DNA of 64,000 nt, from positions 1 to 64,000 of the forward strand of contig ONSU01000007.1 of NCBI GenBank assembly GCA_900320545.1, read 5' to 3'. Below the pieces are notes generated by a model. That model was given only the letters and a program-made list of their open reading frames with translations, did not search any database and was not told the origin of the DNA. This DNA comes from an uncultured Bacteroidales bacterium (GTDB taxonomy: Bacteria > Bacteroidota > Bacteroidia > Bacteroidales > UBA932). The position numbers and the translations under genes are program-made. Position 1 is the first letter of the stretch, and every line of letters starts with the position of its first letter. Shown in pieces: positions 1 through 8,300 of this stretch.

Positions 1-2
1 CA

Positions 3-167
3 GACGGAAACACAGCCCATGCCTGGGATTTCGACGGATGTAAAATCAAGAATGGCACCAAATGCCAAAACGTAACGATGACATCATCTAACTATAGCCC
101 CTATCTTATTGGTAGAAAGCAAGCTACCAGTGTTACCAATCCTCCAATCTTTGTGGATAGCTTTTAA
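3..167 (+). CDS. C-terminal end of an unidentified protein (5' end outside window)
   Basis: An open frame enters from the left edge and stops with TAA at 165-167, giving 54 residues that end in NPPIFVDSF. The peptide is rich in Asn, Thr and Ser (for example TSSNYSPYLIG), which suits the C-terminal tail of a secreted or surface protein, but no family is recognisable from so short a piece. It is followed 13 nt later by the first GC-rich hairpin repeat of the cassette region. Confidence 0.6.
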   Translation, partial: DGNTAHAWDFDGCKIKNGTKCQNVTMTSSNYSPYLIGRKQATSVTNPPIFVDSF

Positions 168-180
168 TTGACTCTTTTTA

Positions 181-258
181 CCCCAGGCGCCCTGACCGGC
201 GCCCGGGGTACCAATGGGGCGCAAGTGCCCGCACGCTCTTTGACATACTGCTTACCGC
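181..258. repeat. Hairpin repeat plus cassette inverted-repeat end (copy A, right half)
   Basis: Bases 181-208 form an imperfect hairpin: CCCC, A, GGCGCC, loop CTGACC, GGCGCC, C, GGGG. A linker and the motif GCTCTTTGACA follow, and the 12-mer TACTGCTTACCG lies at 246-257. The same order occurs in the full copy at 968-1069. The matching left arm CGGTAAGCAGTA is not found upstream here, so this copy is a right half that opens the first gene cassette. Confidence 0.8.
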
Positions 259-263
259 GATTT

Positions 264-295
264 TTTGGAATTTCGGCTTTTTCTTTGCATATTTG
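264..295 (+). promoter_or_regulatory. Bacteroidota-type promoter of cassette 1
   Basis: TTTG at 264-267, a 20-nt spacer and CATATTTG at 288-295 (one mismatch to TAnnTTTG). Cassette 2 has the same boxes with the same 20-nt spacer. Transcription should start near 302, leaving a short leader before the ATG at 317. Confidence 0.7.
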
Positions 296-316
296 CGAGG
301 AGACAAATAATAAATT

Positions 317-508
317 ATGACACAGGTTGTATTATCGATTCCTAATGGTGAAGTCCCTTTTCTTTCCACTTTGGCTCAGAAAATGGGATGGACTTACCAG
401 ACCCGGGAAAATTTGGTCGAGAAATTCATTGCTTCATGTCCTCAATCGACTGATATTTCTGATGAAGAAATTCAGTCAGAAGTTCAAGCCGTCCGTTACG
501 GGAAATGA
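317..508 (+). CDS. Putative antitoxin of a PIN-type toxin-antitoxin pair
   Basis: A 63-residue protein starting TQVVLSIPNGEVPFLSTLAQ that overlaps the following PIN-domain gene by four bases (ATGA), the usual antitoxin-then-toxin order. Its beta-strand-like start followed by a charged helical tail with DISDEEIQSEV fits a small DNA-binding antitoxin, but the family is not certain; the role is inferred from position, size and overlap. The ATG lies just downstream of the cassette promoter. Expected role: bind the PIN toxin and repress the pair's promoter. Confidence 0.6.
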   Translation: MTQVVLSIPNGEVPFLSTLAQKMGWTYQTRENLVEKFIASCPQSTDISDEEIQSEVQAVRYGK

Positions 509-915
509 AAGTAATTCTCGATACAAATATATGGGTATCATTCCTGCTTGGAAAACGGTTGAGCATTCTTCGTGAAATCGTCGAGATGGAGGGATTGGAT
601 ATCTATGTGTCGGAAGAATTGATTAAAGAAATCAGGGAAGTCATATCCAGACCTAAGTTTTCCGGGAAGATTGCTCTGGAATCCATTGTAAATCTTTTCG
701 AATTGATCAGTGCGAAATGTCTTTTTATTGATGGTTACAAAGATGCTGAATCAGCTATCAGGGATATTAAAGACTTATATTTGCTTTCTATGGCGGAGAG
801 TATCCCTGCAGACTATGTTGTAACAGGAGATAGTGATCTGTTGATTTTAAAGAATCATAAAGGAACCAGAATTATTACTTTCTCCGAGTTCGTCGAAATA
901 GTTAAGAATCACTGA
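505..915 (+). CDS. PIN-domain toxin (putative endoribonuclease)
   Basis: 136 residues, the normal size of the family called putative toxin-antitoxin system toxin component, PIN family. The first PIN motif is near the N-terminus (VILDTNIWVSFLLG, acidic D with TN), conserved acidic residues lie in the middle (EELIKEIREV), and the C-terminal acidic motif is VVTGDSDLLILKNHKGTRIITF. These acidic residues coordinate Mg2+ or Mn2+ for single-stranded RNA cleavage in known PIN toxins. The start codon overlaps the stop of the upstream small gene, so translation is likely coupled. The pair lies between the inverted repeats at 246-257 and 968-979. It appears intact. Confidence 0.85.
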   Translation: MKVILDTNIWVSFLLGKRLSILREIVEMEGLDIYVSEELIKEIREVISRPKFSGKIALESIVNLFELISAKCLFIDGYKDAESAIRDIKDLYLLSMAESIPADYVVTGDSDLLILKNHKGTRIITFSEFVEIVKNH

Positions 916-967
916 TTTCCACAGAAGAACCGCAAGTCCACTGAAGTTTTCTCGGAACGGGGGATTT

Positions 968-1069
968 CGGTAAGCAGTACGAGCAATTTACTTCAGGCGC
1001 CCTGACCGGCGCTCGGGGTACCAATGGGGCGCAAGCCGCTCCGCCCGCTCTTTGACATACTGCTTACCG
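968..1069. repeat. Complete inter-cassette repeat with 12-bp terminal inverted repeats (copy B)
   Basis: This 102-bp unit begins CGGTAAGCAGTA (968-979) and ends TACTGCTTACCG (1058-1069), a perfect 12-bp inverted repeat. Between them are CGAGCAATTTACTT, the GGCGCC/GGCGCC hairpin, GGGGTACC, a linker and GCTCTTTGACA. It separates cassettes 1 and 2. The layout, a bounded palindromic spacer between small promoter-bearing genes, recalls an integron attC site or a MITE. The core attC triplets (GTTRRRY) are absent. Confidence 0.8.
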
Positions 1070-1072
1070 CGA

Positions 1073-1104
1073 TTTGGAGATTTGCCTTTTTCTTTGCATA
1101 TTTG
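1073..1104 (+). promoter_or_regulatory. Bacteroidota-type promoter of cassette 2
   Basis: TTTG at 1073-1076, a 20-nt spacer and CATATTTG at 1097-1104, nearly identical to the cassette 1 promoter, including the flanking TTTTTCTTTG. It fires directly into a 5'-truncated reading frame. Confidence 0.7.
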
Positions 1105-1106
1105 CA

Positions 1107-1268
1107 GAGTACGGTAAACCGGGTTATAAGCCTATTGGTGAAAAGGATGCTGCAATCGCTGAAAGTTTCATCCGGGTATATTATCGTAATATTGTGGAGA
1201 AATGGAAGAATTTCTTCGTGCTGAAGAAGAAAGTCCGTTGTACTCAGATAACAAAAAAGGTAAAATGA
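1107..1268 (+). pseudogene. 5'-truncated DUF4160-family remnant
   Basis: The frame from about 1107 reads YGKPGYKPIGEKD, then NIVEKWKNFFVLKKKV and a short basic tail. This resembles the C-terminal half of DUF4160 proteins (...DDIVKRWIDFFVLHK...). The N-terminal half of that family, with its SNEH...IHVH stretch, is missing, and no ATG lies between the predicted transcription start (about 1111) and the conserved part. The frame ends in an ATGA overlap with the next gene, as an intact DUF4160-DUF2442 pair would. It reads as a gene fragment joined directly to the cassette promoter. Confidence 0.6.
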
Positions 1269-1531
1269 TGAAGAAGTCAGATTCTACATTGTACATCGTT
1301 CGCGCTGAGTATGCGGGAAATAATTGTCTCCACATCTTCTTCAGTGATGGAACTTCAAAGACGGTTGATTTTGCACCGTTTATCCTGGCACATCCTCACC
1401 CTCAATATAATCGATATATTGAACCGAAGTATTTCAAAAAATTCTCCATTGAATACGGGAATATCGTGTGGGGAAAGAATTGGGATATGGTATTCCCGAT
1501 TGAGCAACTTCATCGTGGTGTAGTAGCGTAA
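1265..1531 (+). CDS. DUF2442 domain protein (TA-like cassette gene)
   Basis: 88 residues starting MMKKSDSTLYIVRAEYAG. The central part (LHIFFSDGTSKTVDFAPF) and IVWGKNWDMVFPIEQL match the DUF2442 pattern: a strand, FsDGt..vDf, and a terminal ivWp..dl.pe segment. DUF2442 genes usually pair with DUF4160 genes in small toxin-antitoxin-like modules, and here the partner remnant overlaps by ATGA. The start at 1265 is preferred over frames extending upstream because of that overlap. With its partner broken, function in the cell is doubtful. Confidence 0.8.
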   Translation: MMKKSDSTLYIVRAEYAGNNCLHIFFSDGTSKTVDFAPFILAHPHPQYNRYIEPKYFKKFSIEYGNIVWGKNWDMVFPIEQLHRGVVA

Positions 1532-1551
1532 TTCACGTCTATTCACTATTC

Positions 1552-1606
1552 CGGTAAGCAGTACGAGCAATTTACTTCAGGCGCCCTGACCGGCGCCCGG
1601 GGTACT
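1552..1606. repeat. Cassette repeat, left half (copy C)
   Basis: CGGTAAGCAGTA at 1552-1563, then CGAGCAATTTACTTCAGGCG and the rest of the GGCGCC hairpin up to GGGGTAC near 1605. It closes cassette 2. No right arm follows; the next gene starts 20 nt later. Confidence 0.8.
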
Positions 1607-1625
1607 AATATTAATATTGAGTCGT

Positions 1626-3509
1626 ATGAGACGAAACAGTTTGAAGGTCTGGCAAATAGCCGCCCTTGCAGTGGCGGTTGTGATGGGTTGTGCCAAGAAT
1701 GACGGCCCGGCGGAGCCGGATGTCGAAACCGGATCCGTCAACGGGATGGTGCTTCGTGCCTCTATGCCCGACGGCGTGACCAGGACAACGCTCTCGGAAG
1801 ATTACCAGGTCCTTTGGCAGACGGGCGACAAGGTGTCTGTCAACGGATCTCTTTCCAATGCTGTCACGTCGACGGACAATGGCAAGAAGGCCGTCAAATT
1901 CACGATAAACGGCACGCTCTCGGCCCCGTATAAGGTCCTGTATCCGGGCACGACTTCTGCCAATGTCATTAGCCTTCCGGCCACGCAGAACTATGTGGCG
2001 GGCAGTTTTGATCCTGCGGCGGCCGCCTCGTTCGGCAACGCGCGCAAGAGCGGAGACGCTTACATCGCTTCCCTGACGCACTTCTGCGGTGTTTTGCGCT
2101 TCGCGCTCAACGGCAGCGCAACGCTCTCAAAGATCGAACTCAACAGCCTCGGCGGCGAGAAACTCTATGGTGATTTCACTCTGGCCACCGATGGTGACGG
2201 CTTTACCGGCTCCTGGACGGGCGGCACGGCGGGCACGCTGACCTACAGCTTCGGCTCGGGCCTTGCGCTCGGCAGCAGCGACACCCCGATCTGCGTCGCC
2301 ATCCCGGCCCAGGCCTACGCCTCCGGTCTCGAGGCCCTCGTCTATCAGCAGGACGGCGCCTATATGCGTCTCAAATTCTGGGGCAGCGGCGAGACCCTCG
2401 GCCCGGACGACATCATCGAATTCGCGTCCAAGACCTTCGCGGCGGGCCGAACGGAGAACATCTTCGCCATCAATACCCTGACCGCTGAGGACGGCGGCGA
2501 GCCCACGGCAGAGGCCCCGGGAATTACAGTTGGCGTTTATAATATCAAGATGGCAGAAAACCGAGCAGGCGATAATTCCACCTATATAAGCATGGACCGC
2601 GCCGATGTTCAGGCGGGCCTGGGTTCGACCATCGCCGGTATGGGCGCGGATATATTCGGCATCAATGAAATCGGCGAGGATAATATGCCGGGCAAGACGC
2701 ACGACATCAAAGCCTGGGCCATCGCCCAGGGGCTTTCCAGCAGCAATTACACCTGGAAGATGGATTATCCCAACAAGGTGAGCAGGAGCGGCAACATTCT
2801 CACCGGGTATTCTTACTCTGCTGAAATGTACTATGCCAACGTCTTCGCCTACAACAAAAACACCATCACGGTCGAAGACGAAGGCTATGTCTGGCTTTGC
2901 AATGACGAAGACGATTACTGGTCATCCAAGAAGGACGCCTACGAACACAGTACTGGCCGCCATACGGCAGTATATGCAAAGTGCCGCCACAAAGTCTCGG
3001 GCAAGCGTTTCTGGTTCATCGTGACTCACTTTGATACCTATATTGATAACAATGACGGTGACAATCTCAACAATGTCAAGAGTTTCAAGACATTCGCCCA
3101 GCATCTGAAGAACGATGTGGAAGACCTTCCCATCATTGCCGTGGGCGACCTGAACTTTGGCCCCAAGGAAAAGGACAAGACCACCGATGTCCCCAACTAC
3201 GGCGAGCTTACTTCCTACTGGACCGATGTCTACGACAAGGTAAAGGCCGATGGCAATATGACCGATTACTATAAGACCTACGATGGCACACAGACCGGCA
3301 GCCAGCACAGCTATTATTATCCTTTCATTTCGTTCACGAAGAACCATCCCGACAGGCGTCTGGACCACATTGTCTACAAGAACTCGGCGTCGCATACTGT
3401 GCTCCCGACCTCGTACAGGACCATCCGCAGGACATATGTGGCAGAGGATGATAATACATGGTGCCCTTCCGACCATCTTGCCGTGGTCGCGTATATGACG
3501 TTTGATTGA
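1626..3509 (+). CDS. Lipoprotein: fimbrillin-like N-terminus + endonuclease/exonuclease/phosphatase domain
   Basis: 627 residues from the ATG at 1626; an in-frame TTG lies nine bases upstream but is less likely. A hydrophobic signal ends in the lipobox VVMGC, so the protein should be lipidated and surface-exposed. Residues about 20-290 look fimbrillin-like (TRTTLSEDYQVLWQTGDKVS). Residues about 298-627 are an EEP-fold domain with the expected catalytic set: VYNIK, GINEIGE, THFDT, GDLNFGP, RLDHIVYK and SDHLAV. Likely a Mg2+-dependent phosphodiesterase (nuclease, sphingomyelinase-like or inositol phosphatase-like); substrate unknown. It is a paralogue of the gene at 4332, which lacks the fimbrillin-like part. 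Confidence 0.85.
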   Translation: MRRNSLKVWQIAALAVAVVMGCAKNDGPAEPDVETGSVNGMVLRASMPDGVTRTTLSEDYQVLWQTGDKVSVNGSLSNAVTSTDNGKKAVKFTINGTLSAPYKVLYPGTTSANVISLPATQNYVAGSFDPAAAASFGNARKSGDAYIASLTHFCGVLRFALNGSATLSKIELNSLGGEKLYGDFTLATDGDGFTGSWTGGTAGTLTYSFGSGLALGSSDTPICVAIPAQAYASGLEALVYQQDGAYMRLKFWGSGETLGPDDIIEFASKTFAAGRTENIFAINTLTAEDGGEPTAEAPGITVGVYNIKMAENRAGDNSTYISMDRADVQAGLGSTIAGMGADIFGINEIGEDNMPGKTHDIKAWAIAQGLSSSNYTWKMDYPNKVSRSGNILTGYSYSAEMYYANVFAYNKNTITVEDEGYVWLCNDEDDYWSSKKDAYEHSTGRHTAVYAKCRHKVSGKRFWFIVTHFDTYIDNNDGDNLNNVKSFKTFAQHLKNDVEDLPIIAVGDLNFGPKEKDKTTDVPNYGELTSYWTDVYDKVKADGNMTDYYKTYDGTQTGSQHSYYYPFISFTKNHPDRRLDHIVYKNSASHTVLPTSYRTIRRTYVAEDDNTWCPSDHLAVVAYMTFD

Positions 3510-3510
3510 T

Positions 3511-3580
3511 AGATTCCGGGTCAAGCCCGGAATGACGGGAAGGGGCACCGCCCCCTCGCTCTTTGACATACTGCTTACCG
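3511..3580. repeat. Composite repeat: ATTCCGGG hairpin plus cassette inverted-repeat end (copy D)
   Basis: A hairpin ATTCCGGG-tcaag-CCCGGAAT occupies 3513-3533, directly after the upstream stop codon. GCTCTTTGACA and the cassette arm TACTGCTTACCG (3569-3580) follow. The GGCGCC hairpin seen in copies A-C is absent. The same ATTCCGGG hairpin recurs in the same orientation at 4303-4323, so cassette 3 is flanked by direct copies. Confidence 0.75.
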
Positions 3581-3602
3581 CAAAAATTCTTTGAAATCAC
3601 GC

Positions 3603-3633
3603 TTTGTGATATCAAGGACAATTGCTATATTTG
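3603..3633 (+). promoter_or_regulatory. Bacteroidota-type promoter of cassette 3
   Basis: TTTG at 3603-3606, a 19-nt spacer and a perfect TATATTTG at 3626-3633. It lies 22 bp inside the cassette arm, the same place as in cassettes 1 and 2. Confidence 0.7.
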
Positions 3634-3691
3634 TGAAGTCTCTGGTTCTCCATCCACGATCAAATGGAGCTGTTTAATTGTTAATTTGGAA

Positions 3692-3865
3692 ATGGTACGG
3701 TTGAGGGTACAAACAGTTCCGGCGTGGGATCCGGTCACTCATTTGGAACATACGGCATACACCGTTATCTTGTCTGATGGCGGAGAGTTGAAGTGTGTTT
3801 CCGGATGGACTTTGCGTGATGCAATTGAAGCCTTCTGTAAATGGTTTCAAATTGAACGTGAATGA
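3692..3865 (+). CDS. Small unidentified cassette protein
   Basis: 57 residues from the ATG at 3692 (MVRLRVQTVPAWDPVTHLEH), ending in a WTLRDAIEAFCKWFQIERE helix. It is the first frame downstream of the cassette 3 promoter. No family is recognised; the compact strand-then-helix layout is like a small antitoxin or the C-terminal part of one. Its 3' end overlaps the following ORF6N-like frame in another phase. It may itself be a gene fragment, since the other non-PIN cassette also holds a broken gene. Confidence 0.45.
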   Translation: MVRLRVQTVPAWDPVTHLEHTAYTVILSDGGELKCVSGWTLRDAIEAFCKWFQIERE

Positions 3866-4235
3866 GTTACACGATTTGCGGTCAAAATTTTTGATCACAA
3901 ATGTGTCTGCGAAGAACCGCAGTGCCACGAAAGTCTTCACTGAACGCGGGCTATATATGCTGGCGACAATTCTACGTGGCGACCGTGCACGCGAGGTAAC
4001 TTTTTCTATCATTGAAACTTTTTACAAGGTACGCAGCTTGAAGCGGGAATTAGTGGAATTGCATTCGGAGACCGATAAAGAGATTCAGGAGCAGAAGATG
4101 AAGCATTTTGGCGAAGTCCTTTCAGACATTGTGATGCCGGATCTGGAGACATCGGAGACGGAGTCGTCTTTGGAGATCAATTTCATTATTGGAAAACTGA
4201 AGCACACCGTCAAACGCGTCCGTAAGGAAAAATAG
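3819..4235 (+). CDS. ORF6N/antirepressor-like protein, N-terminally truncated
   Basis: About 138 residues from the ATG at 3819. From NELHDLRSKF through VFTERGLYMLATIL and REVTFSIIETFYKVR it follows the ORF6N (phage antirepressor-like DNA-binding) pattern of LRSq...FTE.Gv.MLs.vL..dra..vn..Im..F. The N-terminal strand segment normally preceding LRS is absent, and the frame overlaps the upstream 57-residue gene. After the domain come a coiled, charged stretch (ELVELHSETDKEIQEQK) and a basic C-terminus. The overlap and missing N-terminus suggest a chimera or fragment; its start codon is uncertain. Confidence 0.5.
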   Translation: MQLKPSVNGFKLNVNELHDLRSKFLITNVSAKNRSATKVFTERGLYMLATILRGDRAREVTFSIIETFYKVRSLKRELVELHSETDKEIQEQKMKHFGEVLSDIVMPDLETSETESSLEINFIIGKLKHTVKRVRKEK

Positions 4236-4242
4236 GTGATTT

Positions 4243-4323
4243 CGGTAGGCAGTACGGGCAATTTGCCCCAGGCGCCCTGACCGGCGCCCGGGGTACTGAT
4301 AGATTCCGGGACAAGCCCGGAAT
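4243..4323. repeat. Cassette repeat, left half plus ATTCCGGG hairpin (copy E)
   Basis: CGGTAGGCAGTA at 4243-4254 (one change from the consensus arm), CGGGCAATTTGCCC, the GGCGCC hairpin, then ATTCCGGG-acaag-CCCGGAAT at 4303-4323. It closes cassette 3 and lies 8 nt before the next gene. Confidence 0.75.
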
Positions 4324-4331
4324 AACGTGAA

Positions 4332-5339
4332 ATGTTGCGGAAGACACATACTTCGTGGGCCCGGAAGGTCCTGGCGCAGGTGCTGGTGATCGGCATCTGC
4401 TGCGGGTTTTTATGCGGGTGCAAGAAGGATGTGGTGGATCCTGGCGGAGGCGGCAGCGGAGAAGGGGAGTGGCAGGGAGGTCCGGTCACGCTGACCGTGG
4501 CGACGTGCAATGTGCTCAAGCCGTCCGGCCGGCGCGCGGAGATGTCGATGGACCAGTCTGTTGTCCGGAAGGCCCTGGCGCAATCCATCGCGGAGACGAA
4601 GGCCGACATCATCGGCTTCAACGAGCTGGATGAGACCTTCATCAGCGGCGCGAAATATTCCCTTCCGACGGCCTGCTCCGCTATCAAGGACTTCGCCTGG
4701 AAGATCGAGTGGCCCAATGACATTCATGAGTCGGGGCCGGTATCTTACTCCTATGCAAATGGTTTCGCTTACAATAAGGCAAAACTGACGCTGGAGGAGT
4801 CCGGATATGTCTGGCTCTCCAAGGAAGAGAACGCCTGGTACGTAAAACCGGAATCGGCGTATCTGAAGGCGGGAAGCCCCGAGCGCACCTGTCTATGGGC
4901 CCGGATGACCCACAAGGAGAGCAAGAAGGAATTCTGGCTGTTTGTCACGCACTTGCCGACGAAAGATCAGGGCGGTGCGGAGAACATGGCCAGGGTGCTG
5001 AACAGCTTCGTGGCGCACAAGGCCTCGGGGGCCGTCGCCATCCTGACCGGCGATATGAACAGCGCCCCCGGTTCGGTCGCTTACAGATACCTCACCAGTT
5101 ACTGGAAGGATGGCAATGCGTCCGCTACCTGGGGTACCCTGAGCGGCAGTTCGACCAAATACTACTATACGGTGGACGTCTTTACAAAGGACCGTACCGA
5201 CCGGCGGATCGACCATATCATGACAAGGGGCTGCAAGGCCTCCGGCTATCATCCCGTCGTCGTCACTTACCCTTACGGCGGCAATGCCTGGTGCCCGTCG
5301 GACCACCTTCCCGTCGCCGCTACGATTACGATTGAATAA
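4332..5339 (+). CDS. Lipoprotein with endonuclease/exonuclease/phosphatase domain
   Basis: 335 residues with a signal peptide ending in the lipobox FLCGC and a Gly-rich linker. The EEP-fold domain fills the rest: TCNVLK, GFNELDE, THLPT, TGDMNSAP, RIDHIMTR and SDHLPV supply the usual metal-binding and catalytic Asn, Glu, His and Asp residues. It is clearly paralogous to the C-terminal half of the protein at 1626 (shared patterns YAN.FAYNK and GYVWL, and the TSYW and DRR.DHI stretches). It lies 12 nt upstream of the giant lipoprotein gene and is probably co-transcribed with it. Predicted cell-surface phosphodiesterase; substrate unknown. Confidence 0.85.
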   Translation: MLRKTHTSWARKVLAQVLVIGICCGFLCGCKKDVVDPGGGGSGEGEWQGGPVTLTVATCNVLKPSGRRAEMSMDQSVVRKALAQSIAETKADIIGFNELDETFISGAKYSLPTACSAIKDFAWKIEWPNDIHESGPVSYSYANGFAYNKAKLTLEESGYVWLSKEENAWYVKPESAYLKAGSPERTCLWARMTHKESKKEFWLFVTHLPTKDQGGAENMARVLNSFVAHKASGAVAILTGDMNSAPGSVAYRYLTSYWKDGNASATWGTLSGSSTKYYYTVDVFTKDRTDRRIDHIMTRGCKASGYHPVVVTYPYGGNAWCPSDHLPVAATITIE

Positions 5340-5351
5340 ACCCGTATCGAG

Positions 5352-8300
5352 ATGAAAAAATATCTGTACTTGTCTTTAATCTCGTTTGCGCTTCTGGCAT
5401 CCTGCGCTAAAGAGCAGGATGTGGAACGCATTCCCGGCAAGCCGGTAACATTCACTGCGCTTACTCCCGAGACCAAGGCGTCCCTCGGCGAAAAGGACGG
5501 AACTTCGTGGCCGGTCCGCTGGGGGGAGGGCGACAAGATCGCCGTCAATGGCGTGGCTTCGGAGGCCCTCAGCGCATCGGAGGCCGGAACTCCCTCGGCG
5601 CAGTTTATCGTTACGGGCGTTTCGGTGCCGTATCACGCGGTGAGTCCGGCGTCTGCCGTTTCCGGCTATTCCGCAGACGGTGCGACCATCACCATCCCTT
5701 CCAGCCAGACCTGGTATGACGGTTCTTTCGATCCGCAGGCGTATGTGATGACGGCTTCCTCCTCCGACGAACCCCTCAACTTATCCCCGGAGGTCGCCCT
5801 CTTCTCCATCACCCCGACAGGGGAAGGTGACGCCCTCATTACCTCCGTCCGCCTGGTCTCGGAGAACGGGCAGGCCCTCTCGGGCGCCCTCCAGACCGAT
5901 TGGAGCGCACTTACGGCCGGAGACGGGGCCGAGAGCAACGTACAGATGAGCAGCCCCGACGGTGTCCCGCTCGGTACGCCCTGGGTTATCGCCATCGCTC
6001 CGGTGGATCTGTCCTCGGATGTCCTCCGGGTCATCATCACCGATGCCGACGGAGGCGTGATGATCCGGAAAGCCACTCCGTCAAAGGCCTATGCCGCAGG
6101 CCGGATGTATTCGACAACCATCCCTTATACGCCCGATTTCACGGCCAATGTCTTCGGCACCGTCACCTGCGAAGGAGCGCCGGTGGAAGGTGTCCTTGTC
6201 TCCGACGGAGTTGAGATTGTACAGACCGATGCAGACGGCCGTTACTGGCTGCAGTCCGCCAAGAAGTGGAAATACGTTTTCATCACGATTCCCCGCGGCT
6301 ATGAAGCCCCGCTTAACGGCATTCTCCCCAATTTCTGGAAGCCGCTCACGGCCGATGCCGATGCGCCGGAACAGGTCGATTTCACGCTGCATCAGGCCGC
6401 CAATGACGATTACACCCTGCTTGTGCTCGGCGATATGCACCTGGCCCGCCGGACCGGCGACCTGGCGCAGTTCGAGAAAGTGGCCGGCTTCATGAATCAG
6501 ACCATCGACGCCGCGCCCGGCAAGGTCTATTGCCTCACCCTCGGCGACATGACCTGGGATATGTACTGGCTGGCGAACAATTTCGGCTTCTCCGATTATC
6601 TCCAGACGATGAACGGCTATTTCAGCGGGATTCCCTTCTTCCACACGATGGGCAATCACGACAACGAGATGGAGGTTTCCGGCGACTATCTCAAGGCCCT
6701 CAAGTACACCGAGAATCTCTCGCCCGATTACTATTCCTTCAACCTCGGAAAGATCCACTACATCGTGCTGGACAACATGGACTTCACCGATGTCCAGGCC
6801 GGCGAGGAGCATCGTAGCGAATATAAGAAGAACTTTACCGCCGAGCAGCTGGAATGGCTGCGGAAAGATCTTTCCTATGTGGACAAATCCACCCCCGTCT
6901 TCGTGACGGCCCACGAACCCCTCGCCCGGCCTTCTGGCCTTGAGTGGAACGAGATCCTGAACGGGGATGACGCCGATCTGGATACCTTTATCGACATATT
7001 TGACGGTTATAACGTGCAGTACCTCAGCGGACACACGCACAATATCTTCAACCGTGACTGGACGCCGACATTCACCGAGCACAACAGCGGCGCCGTCTGC
7101 GCCAGCTGGTGGTGGTCGGGATACATCACTCCCGGCATCCATATCGCCCAGGACGGCGCGCCCGGCGGATTCACCGTGTGGACTGTCAACGGCACGGAAA
7201 CGACCCATTATTATCAGGCCGCCCTCCAGAGCCGGGACTATCAGTTCCGCGCGTATGATATGAATGAGGTCAAGGCGACCATTACCGAGGATCTGTCGAG
7301 CCATAGCGGCTACCCGAAATACTACAATCACATCCAGGGCTACGGCGACAATGTGATCCTCGTCAATGTCTGGGATTACGACGACGACTGGACGGTCGAG
7401 ATCTCCGAAAACGGAACGCCGCTCTCCGTCGAGGAAGCCGGCGTCTATGACCCGCTTCACATTTATGCGATGACGATTCCCCGTCTGAACAATTACAACA
7501 CCACAACCTTCAGCACCGCCAAGTGGCGTCACTTCTTCCAGGCGACGGCCTCGGCGCCCGACACGCCCGTGACAGTCAAGGTCACCGACCGCTACGGAAA
7601 TGTTTACACCGAGGAGATGACCCGCCCGAAGGCGTTCACGATCGATGATTATAAGAATGAGGTGCAGTATACCAGGCCGGAGGCCGGGTTCGTTTCCGGC
7701 TCCTCTTCATCCCTGGTATTCGGCTGGACGGTCGGCGGAACGGCCGCTGAGGATGCGGATGTGCCCTATAAACTGGAACTCTTTAGCGACTCCGCATGCT
7801 CCGACCCTGTCGTATCCTTTGACATTCCGGCGGGCAGCTCCTGTTGGGACGGCAAGGCGCTCAGGTTCACTTTCGGCGGCCTGCAGCCTTCGACCACGTA
7901 TTATTTCAAGGTTACAAATACCAGGAAAGGCGAGTCCTCCGATGTCATTTCGGGGACAACCGATGCCTTTACGGTAGTGGATCCTTCGACCGTCACCAAC
8001 GCCGGGGCCGGTGACGTGATCCTTGCCGAAGACTTCAGTGAGATCGGCTGGGGGGCCGACATGCTTGCAAACGCAGCCGGCTTTATTCCTTCTGGCAAAC
8101 CGCTGGATCTATTAAGCGGCAACTATACCACAGACGAAGGCTCTTTCCAGGTATTCGACAACACGTCGGGCCGTATCTACGGCGAAACTCGGGTTACATC
8201 CGACAAGAGGCTTTACAACTGGGGCTTCTTCGGCAACAGCTCAGTTTACGCCTATGCCGGGTATCTGCGCGTCGGTTCGTCGTCATCCGGCGCACGCACG

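Noticed and set aside
968..1069. Classical integron attC site
   Set aside because: The terminal arms do not contain GTTRRRY/RYYYAAC core sites and no integron integrase is present, so only the analogy is kept.
181..4323. CRISPR array
   Set aside because: Repeats are few, long, of different lengths and separated by whole genes; no cas genes.
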